The notes: a model not told the origin generated them from the letters alone. Counted from the stretch's first letter, positions 37,262 through 49,185 are shown. The stretch is 64,000 nucleotides of DNA from Clusia tigrina (GCA_920105625.2 OV050033.1:129455821-129519820); one strand, 5' to 3'. Numbers and translations are program-made.

Positions 37262-38160
37262 CAAATGGCGGAGGAAGTTGTGCAGATATCCTGTAAACCA
37301 GAGAGCAACAGTACTTCCAGGAGAGCTCTCCACAAAAATGTCCTATATGGTAGAATACCACTCAAGAAGCCATACATATTCAAAGGAAATCCACAAAGCA
37401 CACAAGAAATTCGTTAAAAAGCGCCAAAAGAAGGACTCAATCTTTTGGAAAATCATTTTATTCACAGATGAGCTTGAATTTGAAAGTTGTCTATATAAAG
37501 AAATTGTTATACAAATGTTTATATATAAATAAAATTGTATATTGAAATTATATAGTGTTTTGCAGGACTGCTGACGAAACTAACCTAAAAGAGTAAAGTT
37601 TGAAAACAAAATGAATCACGTGGGTTTAAAGGACAAAATTCACCAAATTCATCAAATGAGTGATTTTCACCACTTTGGTCTTTACCACGCAGTAAAAGGT
37701 AAAGGTAAAGTAAGGATACAATGGAGTTGGAAATTGGGTTTTCACTGAATTCACAATGAAAAAAATAGCTTATTTTCCGGGCTTCGAATCCCGCCCCGGG
37801 CATCTGTCATTCCCCAACCCTTTGCAGTCATAATTAATTATGGGGTGAGATATAATAATAATAAAATAATAATAAGAAAAGCGATCACTTAAGAAATGTT
37901 GTCCACAGTATAAAAAAAATTGGGCTTATCAGGGAACTCCAGCTTCCAACAAGACAATTATGAAAAATTACGTTCAAAATAGCATAGAAATGGATGTTAT
38001 ACTGAAAAACTAAGACTAAGACTAAGACGCTGCAGCCCCCTTGCCTTGATCCAATCGAGTATCGAATATCGAGTGCAAAACCTTGACAGAAAAGTGATAC
38101 AAAGGGCCATTTCTAACAAGGAATAACTCAAGAAAATAATAAAAATAGTGTAAAAAAATA
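37262..38160 (+). pseudogene. Tc1-type mariner transposase relic
   Basis: Tc1 transposases are DDE enzymes of cut-and-paste elements. The plus strand reads LHKNVLYGRIPLKKPYI near 37,330, then in another frame FVKKRQKKDSIFWKIILFTD (the DE of LFTDE is the first catalytic aspartate block), and after a gap QDNYEKLRSK and ALIQSSIEYRV...LDRKVIQRAISNKE near 38,040-38,130, corresponding to QSPDLNPIE followed by the C-terminal helix. Heavily shifted and deleted, and interrupted at about 37,765-37,880 by a SINE. No terminal repeats seen. Confidence 0.7.
37765..37880 (+). mobile_element. tRNA-derived SINE, 5'-truncated copy
   Basis: A pol III B box-like GGGCTTCGAATCCC (37779-37792) is followed by ATTCCCCAACCCTTTGCAG, CATAATTAATTATGG, GAGATATAAT and an (ATA)n/(AATAAT) tail. 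The sequence after the B box matches the SINE on the minus strand at 51,697-51,903 closely, so both belong to one family. The A box half is not recognisable here. Confidence 0.7.
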
Positions 38161-39570
38161 TGTTTCTCCTGAATTATCAAAAAATATGACAAAAAATATA
38201 TGCCTAATTTTGGACTAAATGAGGTCCTTAAGTCCAAAAAAAGGAATTTAAATTTCATATTGTCTACTTAATTGTTTGATTAATTTTTTGTGTGTTGTTT
38301 TCTATTTTTGGTTTTAGATTGTTTATAACTTTAATTTTTTTAAATACAAAAATCTGATATAAAAATGTTTATTTTGTCTTTTATATTTTGTTTGGATATA
38401 ATTTCCGTTTCCATGAATTAATTTTGGTTGTGTTTTGTTATTCTTTTATATTATTTATAACTTAAGTTCCTATAAATACTCAATATCTGCAATATTAGTT
38501 TTTATTTTGTTTTGCATATATTTTTAAATATAATTTCCATTGAATTGTTTCCATGAATTTTTATTTCTTTGTTTTTGTTTAGTTTTTATATTATTTACAA
38601 CTTTAGTTCTTATCAAATAAATACTGTCATCTGAAATATTAGTTTTAATATTATTGAATAAATATTTATAATGTAATAAATACTGAATTCTTCAATAACA
38701 CTTTTTATTTTATGGTACTTGTATAATAAAATGTTAATTATGATTGTAATAAGTGTCCACTCTTTTTCACGCTCTCTGTACACCCATATGCGTGCACTCT
38801 CTCACCGTGATGCAATGAACGTATCTAACAAGGTGTTGCTCGTTGTTGTTGTTGTTGTTGTTGTTGTTGTTACAGTTGTGCAGATCATAGAATAACAAAA
38901 AAACCAGTGCAATTTGTGGTCTCAATATTTTCGATATCTTCTCTGGAATGCGCCTCACTTGCGCTCATTTCTGCGTGAACCTTCTGTACAGAATCTTCGC
39001 AGGTACAAACTTCATAGCGCAGAAGATTCTTCTCTGCCTTGAACAAAGTAAGGCTGTGAAGTTGTTTGTATTAAATTGAAAATAATCACTTACTATATAA
39101 GATAGTAAGTTGAATACATTCTGCATTTTTTTTTTGTCAGCTTCTGGAAACTCTCCAGAACGTAATCTTTCTTGAGGTCCTTAAAATAACCATTTCCGAC
39201 GATTTCATCATAGGCATGATATCGATTCCTGACTGGGGTAGTCAGGATCGATAGTTTTGTAGCAGATATAACTCCAATGGAATCAACTCTGGTGAATAGT
39301 GTGAGTGTTCCGGTTTTAAAGCTACCAAAACACTTGAAAGAGCCGGTGGATGGTCATGGTGTAGCAAAAGAAACTTTTTCTGCAAACCCGCATTCAGCCG
39401 GTTACGCAAGTGAGGTGACCGAGGAAGAAATGTTTTCATATATAACCAAAGACAGTATACAATGTAAATACTCCTTGATATAACCTCACTGACAGAAAAT
39501 CACAAAAGCACAGCAGCTTTCAATGTCTGTGCCTCAAAAGTTTCTTCTCTAGTAACGACACAAGTGCTGC
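38161..39570. other. Mostly unique AT-rich DNA
   Basis: Holds a (GTT)9 microsatellite at 38842-38870 and a 14-bp-arm hairpin at 39220-39252. A 71-codon plus-strand frame (39271-39483, MESTLVNSVSVPVLKLPKHL...) is not recognised as any family and is too short to trust. Confidence 0.4.
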
Positions 39571-39571
39571 C

Positions 39572-40415
39572 CCAAAATACATTTACAAGGTACTATTAAT
39601 AGAAGACCGCTCTACAAATGTCGTTCTCTCACGGTCTACAAAAGTGTCAAAATGAATAAACAGTGTTGCTTCTTTTGTAAATTTTGGCCGCTATTCTCGG
39701 GCTTTGCACTTTTTTTTGTAATAAATAAAAACTCAAGTGCCCCTTCATTTCAGGACTCTTCGAAAAATAATTGCTACTCAGAAAAAGAGGATTATAGATG
39801 TCACTTTGTTGTTTTCATGTGTACAGCAATTTAAATACAAAATGTACTTACTCGGTTTGAGTGCAGCAATTTACATTAATAACTGTATTATACCGTTCCT
39901 GAGTATTATTTAAAACTGACGGAACTGCACACTGTGGGAGTCTTCGTCTTTTAGTCACTGGACCTTGCTCAATATTGCACACATTTTCCAATGAAGAAAG
40001 CGGCTGCAAACGGTTTTCCAATGTACCATAAAAAACTGATGGCACTGAATCTGGAAAGAGTAGCAGTTTTTTAGGGGTGGCGGCATCCGGAGTATTTATA
40101 AAGTCACTACTCACTTTTGATTTTTCTTGTAACTCAACGCCCCAAGCCACGATCCACCCATTTCGCTTTATTGCGTCTTTAGGTACGGTGAAAAATGTTA
40201 ACTTTTTCATTTCTCCATGTATTATGGCAAATAACACAACGATAATGCACCATATTTATTATTATTATTGTTTAATTATTTCTTTTTAAGTTAAGTAATT
40301 AACTTGTTTCCAATCACTACTTCCCTTTTTTAGTTTGTGCGCGTATACAATATTCGTTAAGAGAGAAGATTTGATACATGTGTAGACCAAGAATGATAAA
40401 AATAGAAGATTGCGC
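39572..40415 (-). mobile_element. Internally deleted THAP/P-like DNA transposon, copy B
   Basis: Minus-strand relative of copy A. Its 3' end on the left is intact: CCAAAATACATTTACAAGG at 39572, then the 3' region shared with A (complement of AATAGCGGCCAAAATTTAC at about 39,700). The first exon with a THAP domain follows (40,255-39,848), then the 5' UTR shared with A up to about 40,400. The element passes from the first splice donor directly to the 3' UTR, so the rest of the transposase is deleted. The 5' terminal repeat is not recognisable, although an unmatched direct CAAAATACATTTAC occurs at 40,465. Confidence 0.7.
39848..40255 (-). pseudogene. THAP-domain first exon of a P-like transposase
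   Basis: THAP zinc fingers bind transposon ends. From ATG near 40,247 the minus strand reads MVHYRCVICHNTWRNEKV, supplying the C-x2-C pair; a frameshift then moves to FFTVPKDAIKRNGWIVAWGV and SKVSSDFI, where the expected CSxHF has lost its cysteine and histidine. A 75-residue linker follows and the frame ends at ACCGAGTAAGTAC, whose GTAAGT is a good splice donor, matching the usual exon structure. Broken and without catalytic domains. Confidence 0.65.
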
Positions 40416-40938
40416 CAATGCTGGTATGAAAATTTCCTCTCTCTGCGCATCTCGTCACTAGGCAAAATACATTTACTACACTACTGACCGTTAGTCTTCG
40501 GTTTCAGATGTATCAGTATTTTTAGATTAATATATATAGAGTACATAGTAAATTGAAAAACAACATGGATGGGCGTACAGACCCGTACTGTATAGATTGG
40601 TCCGGACGGTAGAATCATGTGATCAAACTTTATCAAACCAAAAAAACTAGTTGAGAAGTCAGTTTAGGAACTCCTAGGGAAAAGTACACCTACAATCATA
40701 TCAAAATTCAGTTTTCAAACATATTTCTTTGGAGCTTCTAACGCACAGCTTTGTGTCTGAAGCTTTTTCGGTGATACAGTTGCTGTGTAAAAGCTCTAAG
40801 CATCCAATAGCCAAAGAGAATTTATCATAAAAGTCTCCATTTCTCTCACGCCATGCGAAAGAAATGATGTTCATGGCTCTGCAGAAATGTTAAACTTAAC
40901 ATAACACTGTTAAGAAGAGAGTAGTTACAACAGCATTA
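40416..40938. other. Non-coding, nothing recognised
   Basis: Unique sequence with no coding similarity or repeat seen. Confidence 0.4.
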
Positions 40939-40939
40939 G

Positions 40940-41335
40940 TTAGATTATATTATTTATTTGTATATTTTGAATAGGTTGGGCCTTCCTCTTCATCGTCGTC
41001 TTCCAGCGCGTTCCGAATACAACACCTTCTTGGCTGGAGCTTGGTTCGTCCATTCGCCGGACATGGCCCAGGCAGCGCAGACTCTGCAGTTTGATGCACT
41101 TGCACAGGTCATGTTTGTACCTTATTCGATACTCGCCACCAATGCTGATAGATCCAACGATCTTATGTAGGACTTTTCTCTCGAAAACTCCAAGCAACCG
41201 AGTTGAAGAATGTGCAGACTTCTGCGCCATATGTAAGGACAGGCATGATGAAAGATTTGTAGAGTGCGGTTTTCGTTCTTCTAGAGAGGCCCCGACTTCT
41301 CAATTGCTTAGATAGATAAATGGATAGAAGTAGAG
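40940..41335 (-). pseudogene. RTE-like LINE, C-terminal RT fragment
   Basis: Minus strand: LLGVFERKVLHKIVGSISIG, RYKHDLCKCIKLQSLRCLGH and VRRMDE, the C-terminal connection typical of RTE-type elements (VFERKILRKI, LRWLGHVxRMD). It probably belongs to the same copy as the RT block at 42,005-42,425, with other LINE sequence between them. Confidence 0.65.
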
Positions 41336-41399
41336 TAGGCAGGAGAGCCGTCGAAGAAGGAGATATCCAAGCACTCAGGCATGATGTCCATTATACTGT

Positions 41400-41700
41400 A
41401 GGCCTGGGAAAAATATTTGGGGGAAGGGCTGAGCTTCATTAAAAAGTCAAACTTCTTTGTTTGTTTAATGAATCTCAGAAGTCAATCCAGGGATAAAGAA
41501 TCTACATTATCCTTTCCCAAAACATCTGACCCTAATATGCGCCTTGTCAGTCTGGCAAAGGTAGGACAAGTGCAGATAAAATGCTCTGTGGCATCGTGCT
41601 CTTCTTCCAGACAGGGGAGTTCGGATTTTCGATGATGCCTATGATCGCCATATGATGGCCCCTAAATTGCTAACTTAGCCCAAAGTAGCAAGAGTGATCC
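41400..41700 (-). pseudogene. LOA-like ORF2 zinc-finger fragment inserted in the RTE relic
   Basis: Minus strand in shifted frames reads CLEEEHDATEHFICTC, then PTFARLTRRILGSDVLGKDN, corresponding to the CCHC finger and following helix of the LOA-like elements at 26.6 and 45.3 kb. Short and decayed; ends not determined. Confidence 0.55.
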
Positions 41701-42004
41701 TTCGCATAATCTCCACGTTGGGTTCATTGTTGGTTAATGCCAGTTCTAAGAGAGAGAAAGTCCGTACGACTTCGAAAGAGTAGTTGCCAACAATGATGTG
41801 TTGTCAAAGGCCGGGTCGCCTTGTGTTTGGACACTAGGTACTTCGTCTCGTTCATCGTACGATTATGTCAATATCGACATGACACTTTTGTTGAAGAAAG
41901 TACCCTTGTGTCGTATCTTCAACTCGTATTATTGTCTCCATCATAGGAATTCCGAAGTCAGACATTGTTGTTTAGAGGTAATCCCTAACCGAAGTGTCGA
42001 AAGA

Positions 42005-42425
42005 GGCTTTATAATCGACAATTAGGTGGCTGTCGAAACTGTTTTCCTTTGGTTTTCTCTAGGATTTGGAGTAGTGTGAAAATCCGGTCTATGGTAGATT
42101 TACCAGGTCTGAAACCACACTGATAAGGTCCAATCAGGTTGTTCACAACACCCTTCAATCTTACACACTGTACGTACAATAAGACCTCGTATGCGATGCT
42201 GATGAGACTTACACCACGGTAGTTGGCGCAAATTGTGGGATCTCTCTTCTTATGTATACGGCAGAGAGCACAGAGATTCCCATTATCGGACACGCTTTCT
42301 TCCGACCATATTCTGCTTATGAGCAGAATGCATGCAGTCAAATAGCTCATCGGTTCCCCACTTCGTAATCGGGGAATTCGTGCCGCCTCCGGCGCTGCAT
42401 GGGCGCTACTCATACCCGACTTAGG
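42005..42425 (-). pseudogene. RTE-like LINE, reverse transcriptase palm fragment
   Basis: Minus strand: IWSEESVSDNGNLCALCRIH, KKRDPTICANYRGVSLISIA and YEVLL..., then LIGPYQCGFRPGKSTIDRIF and TLLQILEKT. The sequence up to RGVSL is RT motif 2 and QCGFRPGKST motif 3. Motif A follows degraded (IVDYKASFDT) just below 42,010. This diagnostic spacing fits RTE rather than jockey or LOA. Confidence 0.7.
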
Positions 42426-42520
42426 TGGTCAGAATGTGTGCAGCGCCCCATCTGTGGTATCAAAATGGGCCATTATTAGTGCCTGAGTGTGCTTTCGCTG
42501 CCACTCCAACCTAACCTAAC
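42425..42520 (+). mobile_element. LOA-like LINE 3' end with (CCTAA)n tail
   Basis: A plus-strand 3' UTR fragment, GGTATCAAAATGGGCCATT, GTGCTTTCGCTGCCACTCC, then AACCTAACCTAACCTAAC (about 42,502-42,518). The same core precedes the tail of the minus-strand element ending at 62,608, so this is a severely 5'-truncated copy of the same family. Confidence 0.6.
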
Positions 42521-42529
42521 CTAACACTT

Positions 42530-44090
42530 GATCTTCAACGATTGTATGTGTTTTCCAGGAGTTCCTAAACTGGCTTCTCAACTAGTTTTTTATAGTTTCG
42601 ACCGACTACCGAGTGGATTTTTAGAAGGTCCAGATTGGGGAAGTTGCTTATATTGGTCATATAATTATGTAATGATAATAATAATTGATACTCCGTAGAG
42701 GGTAAAATGTTGTGCAACTCCTCTCGTACCATTTCATATCCTTTATTTAATCCTCTTTTCATACCTTCCGTTGTGATCATAATTGTGGCTGTAATTGCAA
42801 TAAAAATTTTATTTGGTAATTGTTTTACCACAAAAAAAAACCCAATACCATAATCCTGTTCAGGCAGTAAAAGGTCCTTTCGCGACCAACACAAACAACA
42901 TGCTCACACACATATGCACTCGGGACACTCTTTCGCGCACACACACTCCAAACTCACACACATGTACACACACAATCAACATGCACAATCGTCACAATAA
43001 TAAATGCAGCAGTAAGAGAAATGTGCATTTTTGGCATAACATTTTTATGACAAAAGATAAATGCCCCGCCCCGCTCCGATCCGTCCCTCCACTCTATACC
43101 GAAATAACCACGAAACGCAACAAAGACCGGCGCTGATGACTATCAAACGGAAAAATCTGCATGCATCATGCAACACACTCGCCCAAGTGCCGACTACGGC
43201 GGCTCCAAAACGAAGTCAATTTTTGTTTGTGCTGCAATTTGATCCTGGCGCATGCATTTGTTGTTGTTTTGAATTCGTTTATTTTCTGACAATTTTTTGC
43301 CTCATAATCGTTCACTCATTTCTGCACCTACTGCATGCGCAAATACCGCTTGGTCGCTGAATGGCCGCATGCAGTGGCAGAGTCGCCGTGGCAGTGTCGG
43401 TGGTGTTGTAGTTGTCGTTTTCGGTGTAAGTGCAATGCGCGCATGCGCTTGCTCTGCTCATGATGATGATGATGATGAGGATGATGGCTGAGAGCCCGGT
43501 TGAAAGGAGTACGCGCGGATGTGGCTACCATGTGTGATTGCTGCACTTTAGGGTGCAACTTGCAGCACAACAACAGCAAATTCCCCCTTTGCAGTTTTCC
43601 TGCCTTTTCTTTTATGTTTTTGTTGTATTCTTTTTTATTACTTTTCGAGAGATGTTTTTATTTTTTATTTACATTTACTTTTGTTGTGTTTTGAAGAATT
43701 TGGCTGCGCTTTTATGGCTTTGGCACGCGATATGCATATTTCGCTTTTTCTTTATCAGCTTTTGATACAGGAGCGTGTTGTTGTTGTGTGTTTGGCTGGA
43801 GCCGTTCGAGAGTGTCTTCTTTCGCGTGTGTGTGTGTGCATGTGTGTGTTCTACTTTTGGTTGCATGCGGATTGCATTAAAATTAAAAAATTAAAATTAA
43901 AAGGGAAAAAACTGCATTCATTGTTAATGAGGAAATTTATTTCGCCTTCGAATCGCGACCACCACTCAGCAGAGTAGGAAGGGCGCCTTAATGGCCACAC
44001 TTTCTCTGTTGCGCCTCTCATTATGTACAGGGTGCTTTTGCAGCTCCTAATTAAGCAACATTGATGATGAGCAAATAAATAATACTGTCG
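42530..44090. other. Non-coding unique DNA
   Basis: Relatively G+C-rich between 43,060 and 43,560, with AC/GT-rich stretches (42,900-42,975, 43,826-43,850) and a (GAT)n run near 43,463. No family recognised. It may be conserved non-coding DNA of a host gene. Confidence 0.4.
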
Positions 44091-44094
44091 TATT

Positions 44095-45440
44095 TTCACT
44101 GATGGATCAGGTTCTGGGGTTTTTGTGGAACTCCACGGTGTCCACCTCCATTACGCTCTTAGGTTAGATTAGGTTACCATTTATTATTAACCTAGGCTAG
44201 GATTTCGTGGCAGTCAGGCTACTGACCAACTCACTCAGACCACTATGGATCCATTGCGATACCACCGTGTAACCCTGTACCTCTACTTTTCTCGTCAAAC
44301 CATTTCGAAGCCCTAATAAGGCGCAGGATTTGTTTGACATTCGCCTACCTCCGTAAGGGTGCTGAAGGGTGATGTTCCACAGTCTCCTCCTCCTCCGCAT
44401 CCTCACAGCTTCTGCAGTATGCCTGAGAGCCTGCCTGCCGACTAGCCAAAGACCAGTTATACAAGACACGACCTTGGAGATATCTTCTCTCGACAGGCCA
44501 AGGACGTCTCTAGATTTCCTCCTATCAAGCTCCAGCCACTTTAGCCTGGTCGTTCAGCAAGTGCCTTCGTCTAGCCAAGATCTATTAGCCTCACGCACGA
44601 CGCTATCCTTCCATATTAGTTTGTTGGTGACAATTGGTATTCCAACCTCGCACCACTATGTCCCGGAACCCATATAAGGCGTACCCTGAAAACGGTGCTG
44701 ATATCATTTAGGGCTAGCCTTAGTTGTCTTGCTTCTGTCAGTCAGGCGGAAGTTTATGCGATCCGAAGCGCGATGGAGTACGTGGTGGAAAGCAGTTAAT
44801 GTGGCAGAAGTTGTTGTGTCTACAGTGACAGTCAGGCTGCACGGACGCCCTTACTCAACCCCATTGTCCCCTACCAAGTTGGTGCTGTTGTGCAAATCCA
44901 GCTTGAATTATGTTGGAAGGCTAACACGGGTTCTAGGACACATGGTCGCTATGAGGAATGAAGTCGCATAAACTTGCAAATAAATCTGAGATCTGAGACC
45001 AGTTTTACTGGTCCGGAAGCTGTTCTTCCCATACCTTTTGCTGTCATTAGGGCCTCTATTACTGATTGGGTTCTCCTTGCACAGAATTGCGAATGGGGGG
45101 TCGTAAGAGACAGCCTGGTGGCCAAAGGCTATGCTGAGTTTTACGAGAGAAAGTCAAGGTTTCTTCTTTCTGTTGGTAAGAGATTTCTGTAGGACGGATT
45201 ACTGGTCATTTTGCATGGGCTAAGAGTATACAAATGATGCAGTCAGTGCACTTTACCAGGCTTGTGGAGAGGAAGGTGAGACGGCTGACCACTTTTTGTG
45301 CGTATGCCCCGCTTTCGCTACAATAAGGTTTGAGGTATATGGCACTGTTCTCCCTAAGTAGCGCAAACTTTGGCTACTTAGAGAGACAGGATCTATTGAG
45401 GTTTATTCATAAATCAAGCAGATTAAAAAATAAATTAAAA
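44095..45440 (+). pseudogene. LOA-like ORF2 RNase H and zinc-finger relic
   Basis: Plus strand: FTDGSGSGVFVELHG (44,097 on), an interruption at about 44,161-44,700, then QAEVYAIRSAMEY and YSDSQAA, VRDSLVAKGYAEFYERKSRF, and the finger QACGEEGETADHFLCVCPAF near 45,255-45,315, ending before 45,440. The finger is nearly the same as that of the 26.5-31.7 kb element, so this is another, older copy of that family, in the opposite orientation. Many stops and shifts. Confidence 0.75.
44161..44700 (-). mobile_element. Nested LOA-like LINE 3' end, pentamer tail
   Basis: A minus-strand 3' fragment inserted in the preceding relic. It shows the finger start AYCRSCEDAEEEETVEHH, RLIRASKWFDEK, and a 3' UTR with GGTATCGCAATGG and CTGACTGCCAC, ending TAACCTAATCTAACCTAA at 44,160-44,177 (sense). 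No matching target duplication was found, so the right-hand boundary is approximate. Confidence 0.6.
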
Positions 45441-45487
45441 TGGAAAGACAAATATAGTACAATGTACTCGTATGTCTTTTGGTGAGA

Positions 45488-46010
45488 AGCCATCTGAAGA
45501 TTCTGTGGAAAAAGTGATGAAACCTCACTACACCTGATTACATACTCGAGAGCTTTGATGTACAAAATCCATATTTTTCTTTGGAGCAAAATTCCTGAAC
45601 TTGATCCCTACAAATTACATAAGATCCTGCCTGAAATAAATCTGACCGATGATCTATAGATGAGTCTTCAGGTTTGAAGTAAATCTAATTTAAAAGTGAA
45701 AAATAGCAAATGCCTGTTGAGTTACTTGACCTATGTAAAAGTTGGGTCTAACCTCTGACGCCATCTGTATATATTAAGGAGAAAATATGAAACTACCCCA
45801 GATCATAGTAGGATACTGAAAAGACAAAATATGAGTAAAATTCCCCAACTTGATCCCTTCAAAACACAGAAGTTCATTTTTGAAAAGTACATGACTGAAC
45901 ATATTTAGATGAGACTATTCTCATAGTTTAGGTCATAAGATCTTTCTGGTCCCAGTGCACCACACCCTTTAAATAAATCTAATCTGAACTTGTTATCTGA
46001 GAAACCAAAT
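45488..46010 (+). pseudogene. Two LOA-like ORF2 3'-terminal fragments
   Basis: The first (about 45,488-45,700) reads RFCGKSDETSLHLITYSRAL, then PELDPYKLHKILPEINLTDD and a stop, ending like the 15.7-23.2 kb element. The second (about 45,835-45,985) reads QLDPFKTQKFIFEKY with the 3' UTR words TAAGATCTTTCTGGTC. They are head-to-tail remnants of two further copies. Confidence 0.6.
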
Positions 46011-46098
46011 AAAATATTGTAAGAATATATTTTAAGTTTCAACAAGGTTGATTATTTTGTGGCGCCAGTTTCGATCTATCCAAATTATCTTTATTCAA

Positions 46099-46430
46099 GG
46101 TAGGTAGGTAGGTAGGTGGGATTAGCGGCCACCAAAAAGGCACACTTGGGCCATTATTGACCCTTTGTGAGACACAAGTCCCATTCCCACCCAAAAGTTC
46201 AGCCAGTTGGAGCTTGATGGAGCTTATTTTTTATTTGAAATGTCTCTAAGAGAGTTCAGAAAATAGTCACCCAGCAAAGTGTGCCTTCTTTTCGACAGCG
46301 CTGAGCTCGTGCAGAGAAAGTGTGTGATGGACTCTTGCTCCTCCTCATCCATGTAACTCCTGCAAGAGTAATTTGAGGCAATTCCCAGCCTACTACCATG
46401 CTCAAAAATCTTCCTTGCAGTAAGTATAAA
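46099..46430 (-). mobile_element. LOA-like LINE 3' end with (CCTA)n tail
   Basis: Minus strand: LGIASNYSCRSYMDEEEQES then ITHFLC, a CCHC finger, then SKRRHTLLGDYFLNS and a 3' UTR with GGTCAATAATGGCCCAAG. The sense tail is CCTACCTACCTACCTACC (46,099-46,117). Severely 5'-truncated. Confidence 0.75.
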
Positions 46431-47984
46431 TTTTTGCTTCTAATTAAATTGGAGCAAGTTTCTAAGAAATTAGTATCAGTTCCATAGTTCTCCTTATTTC
46501 CTCAACCTCTGTTAAAGTTTGTAAGAAATGTTCTATAATTCTCTTAATTTCCTCAACCTTTGTTCAATTTCAGCCGATGTGCAGTTATATCCTCCAGGAT
46601 TCTAAACGGAGTTAGACTTGTAGTGAAGAATAAAAGCTTCCCGTGCAACATATTTTCAATTCTAACATAATTGGCTTCAAAGTATACAAAGTAACGGAAA
46701 TATGAATTTAAAAGGACATTGATCGAATGGATTTCATTCCAGAGTGATGGAATCCATTCCCAATACGTTTAACATTTTAATTGAACATAAATTTTGTGTG
46801 AACATAAATTTTGCAAATTTTGGAGGCAGAAATCCTCTAAAGGGCATTCAATTGAAACTTACTCAAGAGTTATTCCTCCTCTGTTTAATATATTAAATTT
46901 CTGTGCAATACAATTATGAGAAAAATACACTATAGTGACATCACAGGAGACCAACGAGAGCGCTTCTTTCAAATCTCTTCGCATTCTTGTATTCTAGAAT
47001 TCTTGGTTCAAGTCCATTTCCCAGGAGTATGGTATTTTGCCAACAGCCGTGGCCTTTTTTGTGAAGCAAAATGACAACAAAATTTCATCACTTCCATGTG
47101 GCATGAAAAAGTGACAACGATTTGCTTTAAAAATAATTCCCCTAAATTTATTGCAAATTACACGATTTTGCCAAAATGACAACCAGCCTCGAGAGCTGAA
47201 GGCGTAATGCGTGCGCATGCGCTTTAATCTGCATACCGGTGATTGAAATAACAGGAATTACGCACGGTAATCTTGTCATTAAGCGATAATCGAACAGAAA
47301 CCGATGACGGGCGAGCTGCGGAACGCTGCAGGCGCCCAATGACAACAACAACATCAACGACAACAACAGTGTGACACTGCACTGAAGAAGTGAAGAAGTT
47401 GGGTGGGGAGCGAATTATGAATTATGGATGCGCACAATACTGGAGCCGTGAGCGAGCGTAGCCATCGCGAAGCAGAAGCGATTGTGGCAGTGAGATTGCA
47501 AAAAGGATGTGTAAATCAATTATCATGGACGAAAGTGCTCAGATTTAATTTCTAGGCACGCTTATTCGGTACAATGGCGGAGATCTAGGACAGGAGTCCC
47601 TGAAAGGATATTTTCGGGACTTCGTTTTTCCTGTCCTTATGAAATAATTCAAAAATACAAATAAATATAATATATAATTTTATTAAAAACATTTTAAAAC
47701 AATTATCAAAATTAATAAAAAAAATAATTTTTTAATTGTAAAATTTACTTTGAATAAATATTATTTGTTTGTTACCAAAAAATGTTTTTACAAAACTAAA
47801 TTAACCATCAAAAACAAAATTTATAAAAAAATTATTACTTTGATTTGATATAAAATTTTTAAAAAAATGTATTTATTATAAAATTTACTTTCAATAAATA
47901 TGTTTTTTTTACGAAAAAATTTTAAAGAAAAAAACAAAATAATTATCATAAATTCATGATCAAAAACAAAATTTCCAAAATCTA
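46431..47984. other. Non-coding, nothing recognised
   Basis: Unique DNA up to about 47,560, including a G+C-richer patch at 47,190-47,480, then AT-rich DNA. No coding similarity seen. Confidence 0.4.
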
Positions 47985-48265
47985 ATTAATTAAATTTTTT
48001 ATCAAATTTTTATTATAATTATTTTTTTCAAATATAATATTTTTTCAAAGTGTACTTTATTATAAATTTATTTTGTTTTTTTAATTTAATTTTTTTTTTT
48101 GAAGTAAATATTTATTTCAAAGTGTACTTTATTATAAATTTATTTTGTTTTTTTAATTTAATTTTTTTTTTTGAAGTAAATATTTAAAGTACAATTTGAA
48201 AAAATATTATATTTGAAAAATATAATTATAATAAAAATTTGATAAAAAATTTAATTAATTAGAAT
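47985..48265. repeat. AT-rich palindrome with a 72-bp direct duplication in its loop
   Basis: The arm ending at about 48,058 (AATTAATTAAATTTTTTATC...) is repeated in reverse complement at about 48,185-48,262 over roughly 75 bp with only one or two mismatches. Between them a segment beginning CAAAGTGTACTTTATTATAA occurs at 48,046 and again at 48,118, a 72-bp direct repeat. Confidence 0.8.
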
Positions 48266-48375
48266 AATTTCATGAGCAAAAACTTAATTTTATAAAAAAT
48301 TATTTCAATCAAATATATTATAAAAAACAAATAGAAAAAAACAAAAAAAAATATATATATATAACTATATTCATA

Positions 48376-48498
<123 letters not shown>

Positions 48499-49185
48499 AG
48501 TTTGAAAAAATATTACATTTAAAACAAAATTGAAATTAATAATAAAAAAATTTAAAAAAAAATTGAATTATTTATCAAAAATTTTTCATTAAAAATAAAC
48601 TTTATATATTATTTTTTTAACACAATAATAAAATGTATAATAAAAAATTGTTAAAAATTTAAATTATTCATCAAAAATTTATAAAAAATAAAATTTTTGG
48701 AAAAAAAGTTATAAAAACTTGGAAACAAATTAAGTTAATCATTAAAAGTTCATAATAGAAAACAAAATTTAAAAACAAAAATATTTTTTTCAAAATACTA
48801 TTAAATTAAAAATAAATTTATAATTAAATTTACTCCAAAAATAATATATTTTTTAACAAAAAAAAAAAAATAAGAATTTATGTGAGTAAGTCGATAGTCG
48901 TCAATTCTGTGTATATGAAGATTATTTTTGTAACGAATTTATTGACAAGACAAGTTACAACAGTAGTTGCAATTGCGTATGTGGTTATGCCACCGCAATA
49001 ATTTTTCAGAAGAAGAAGAAGAATTATTGAAAAAAAGCAATGTACTATGACACCACTGAAATGTAATAAAAAAACAGAGAGAGAGACCTAACGGAACAAA
49101 AGAGGGGTAATAATGAGACAGAGTTGATTAGAGTGTGTGGTGGAATGAGACAGTACATGAACAGAATTTGATCAGTTACTTCACC

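Noticed and set aside
39271..39483. 71-aa plus-strand ORF (MESTLVNSV...)
   Set aside because: No family, splice or repeat support; length is within chance in this region.
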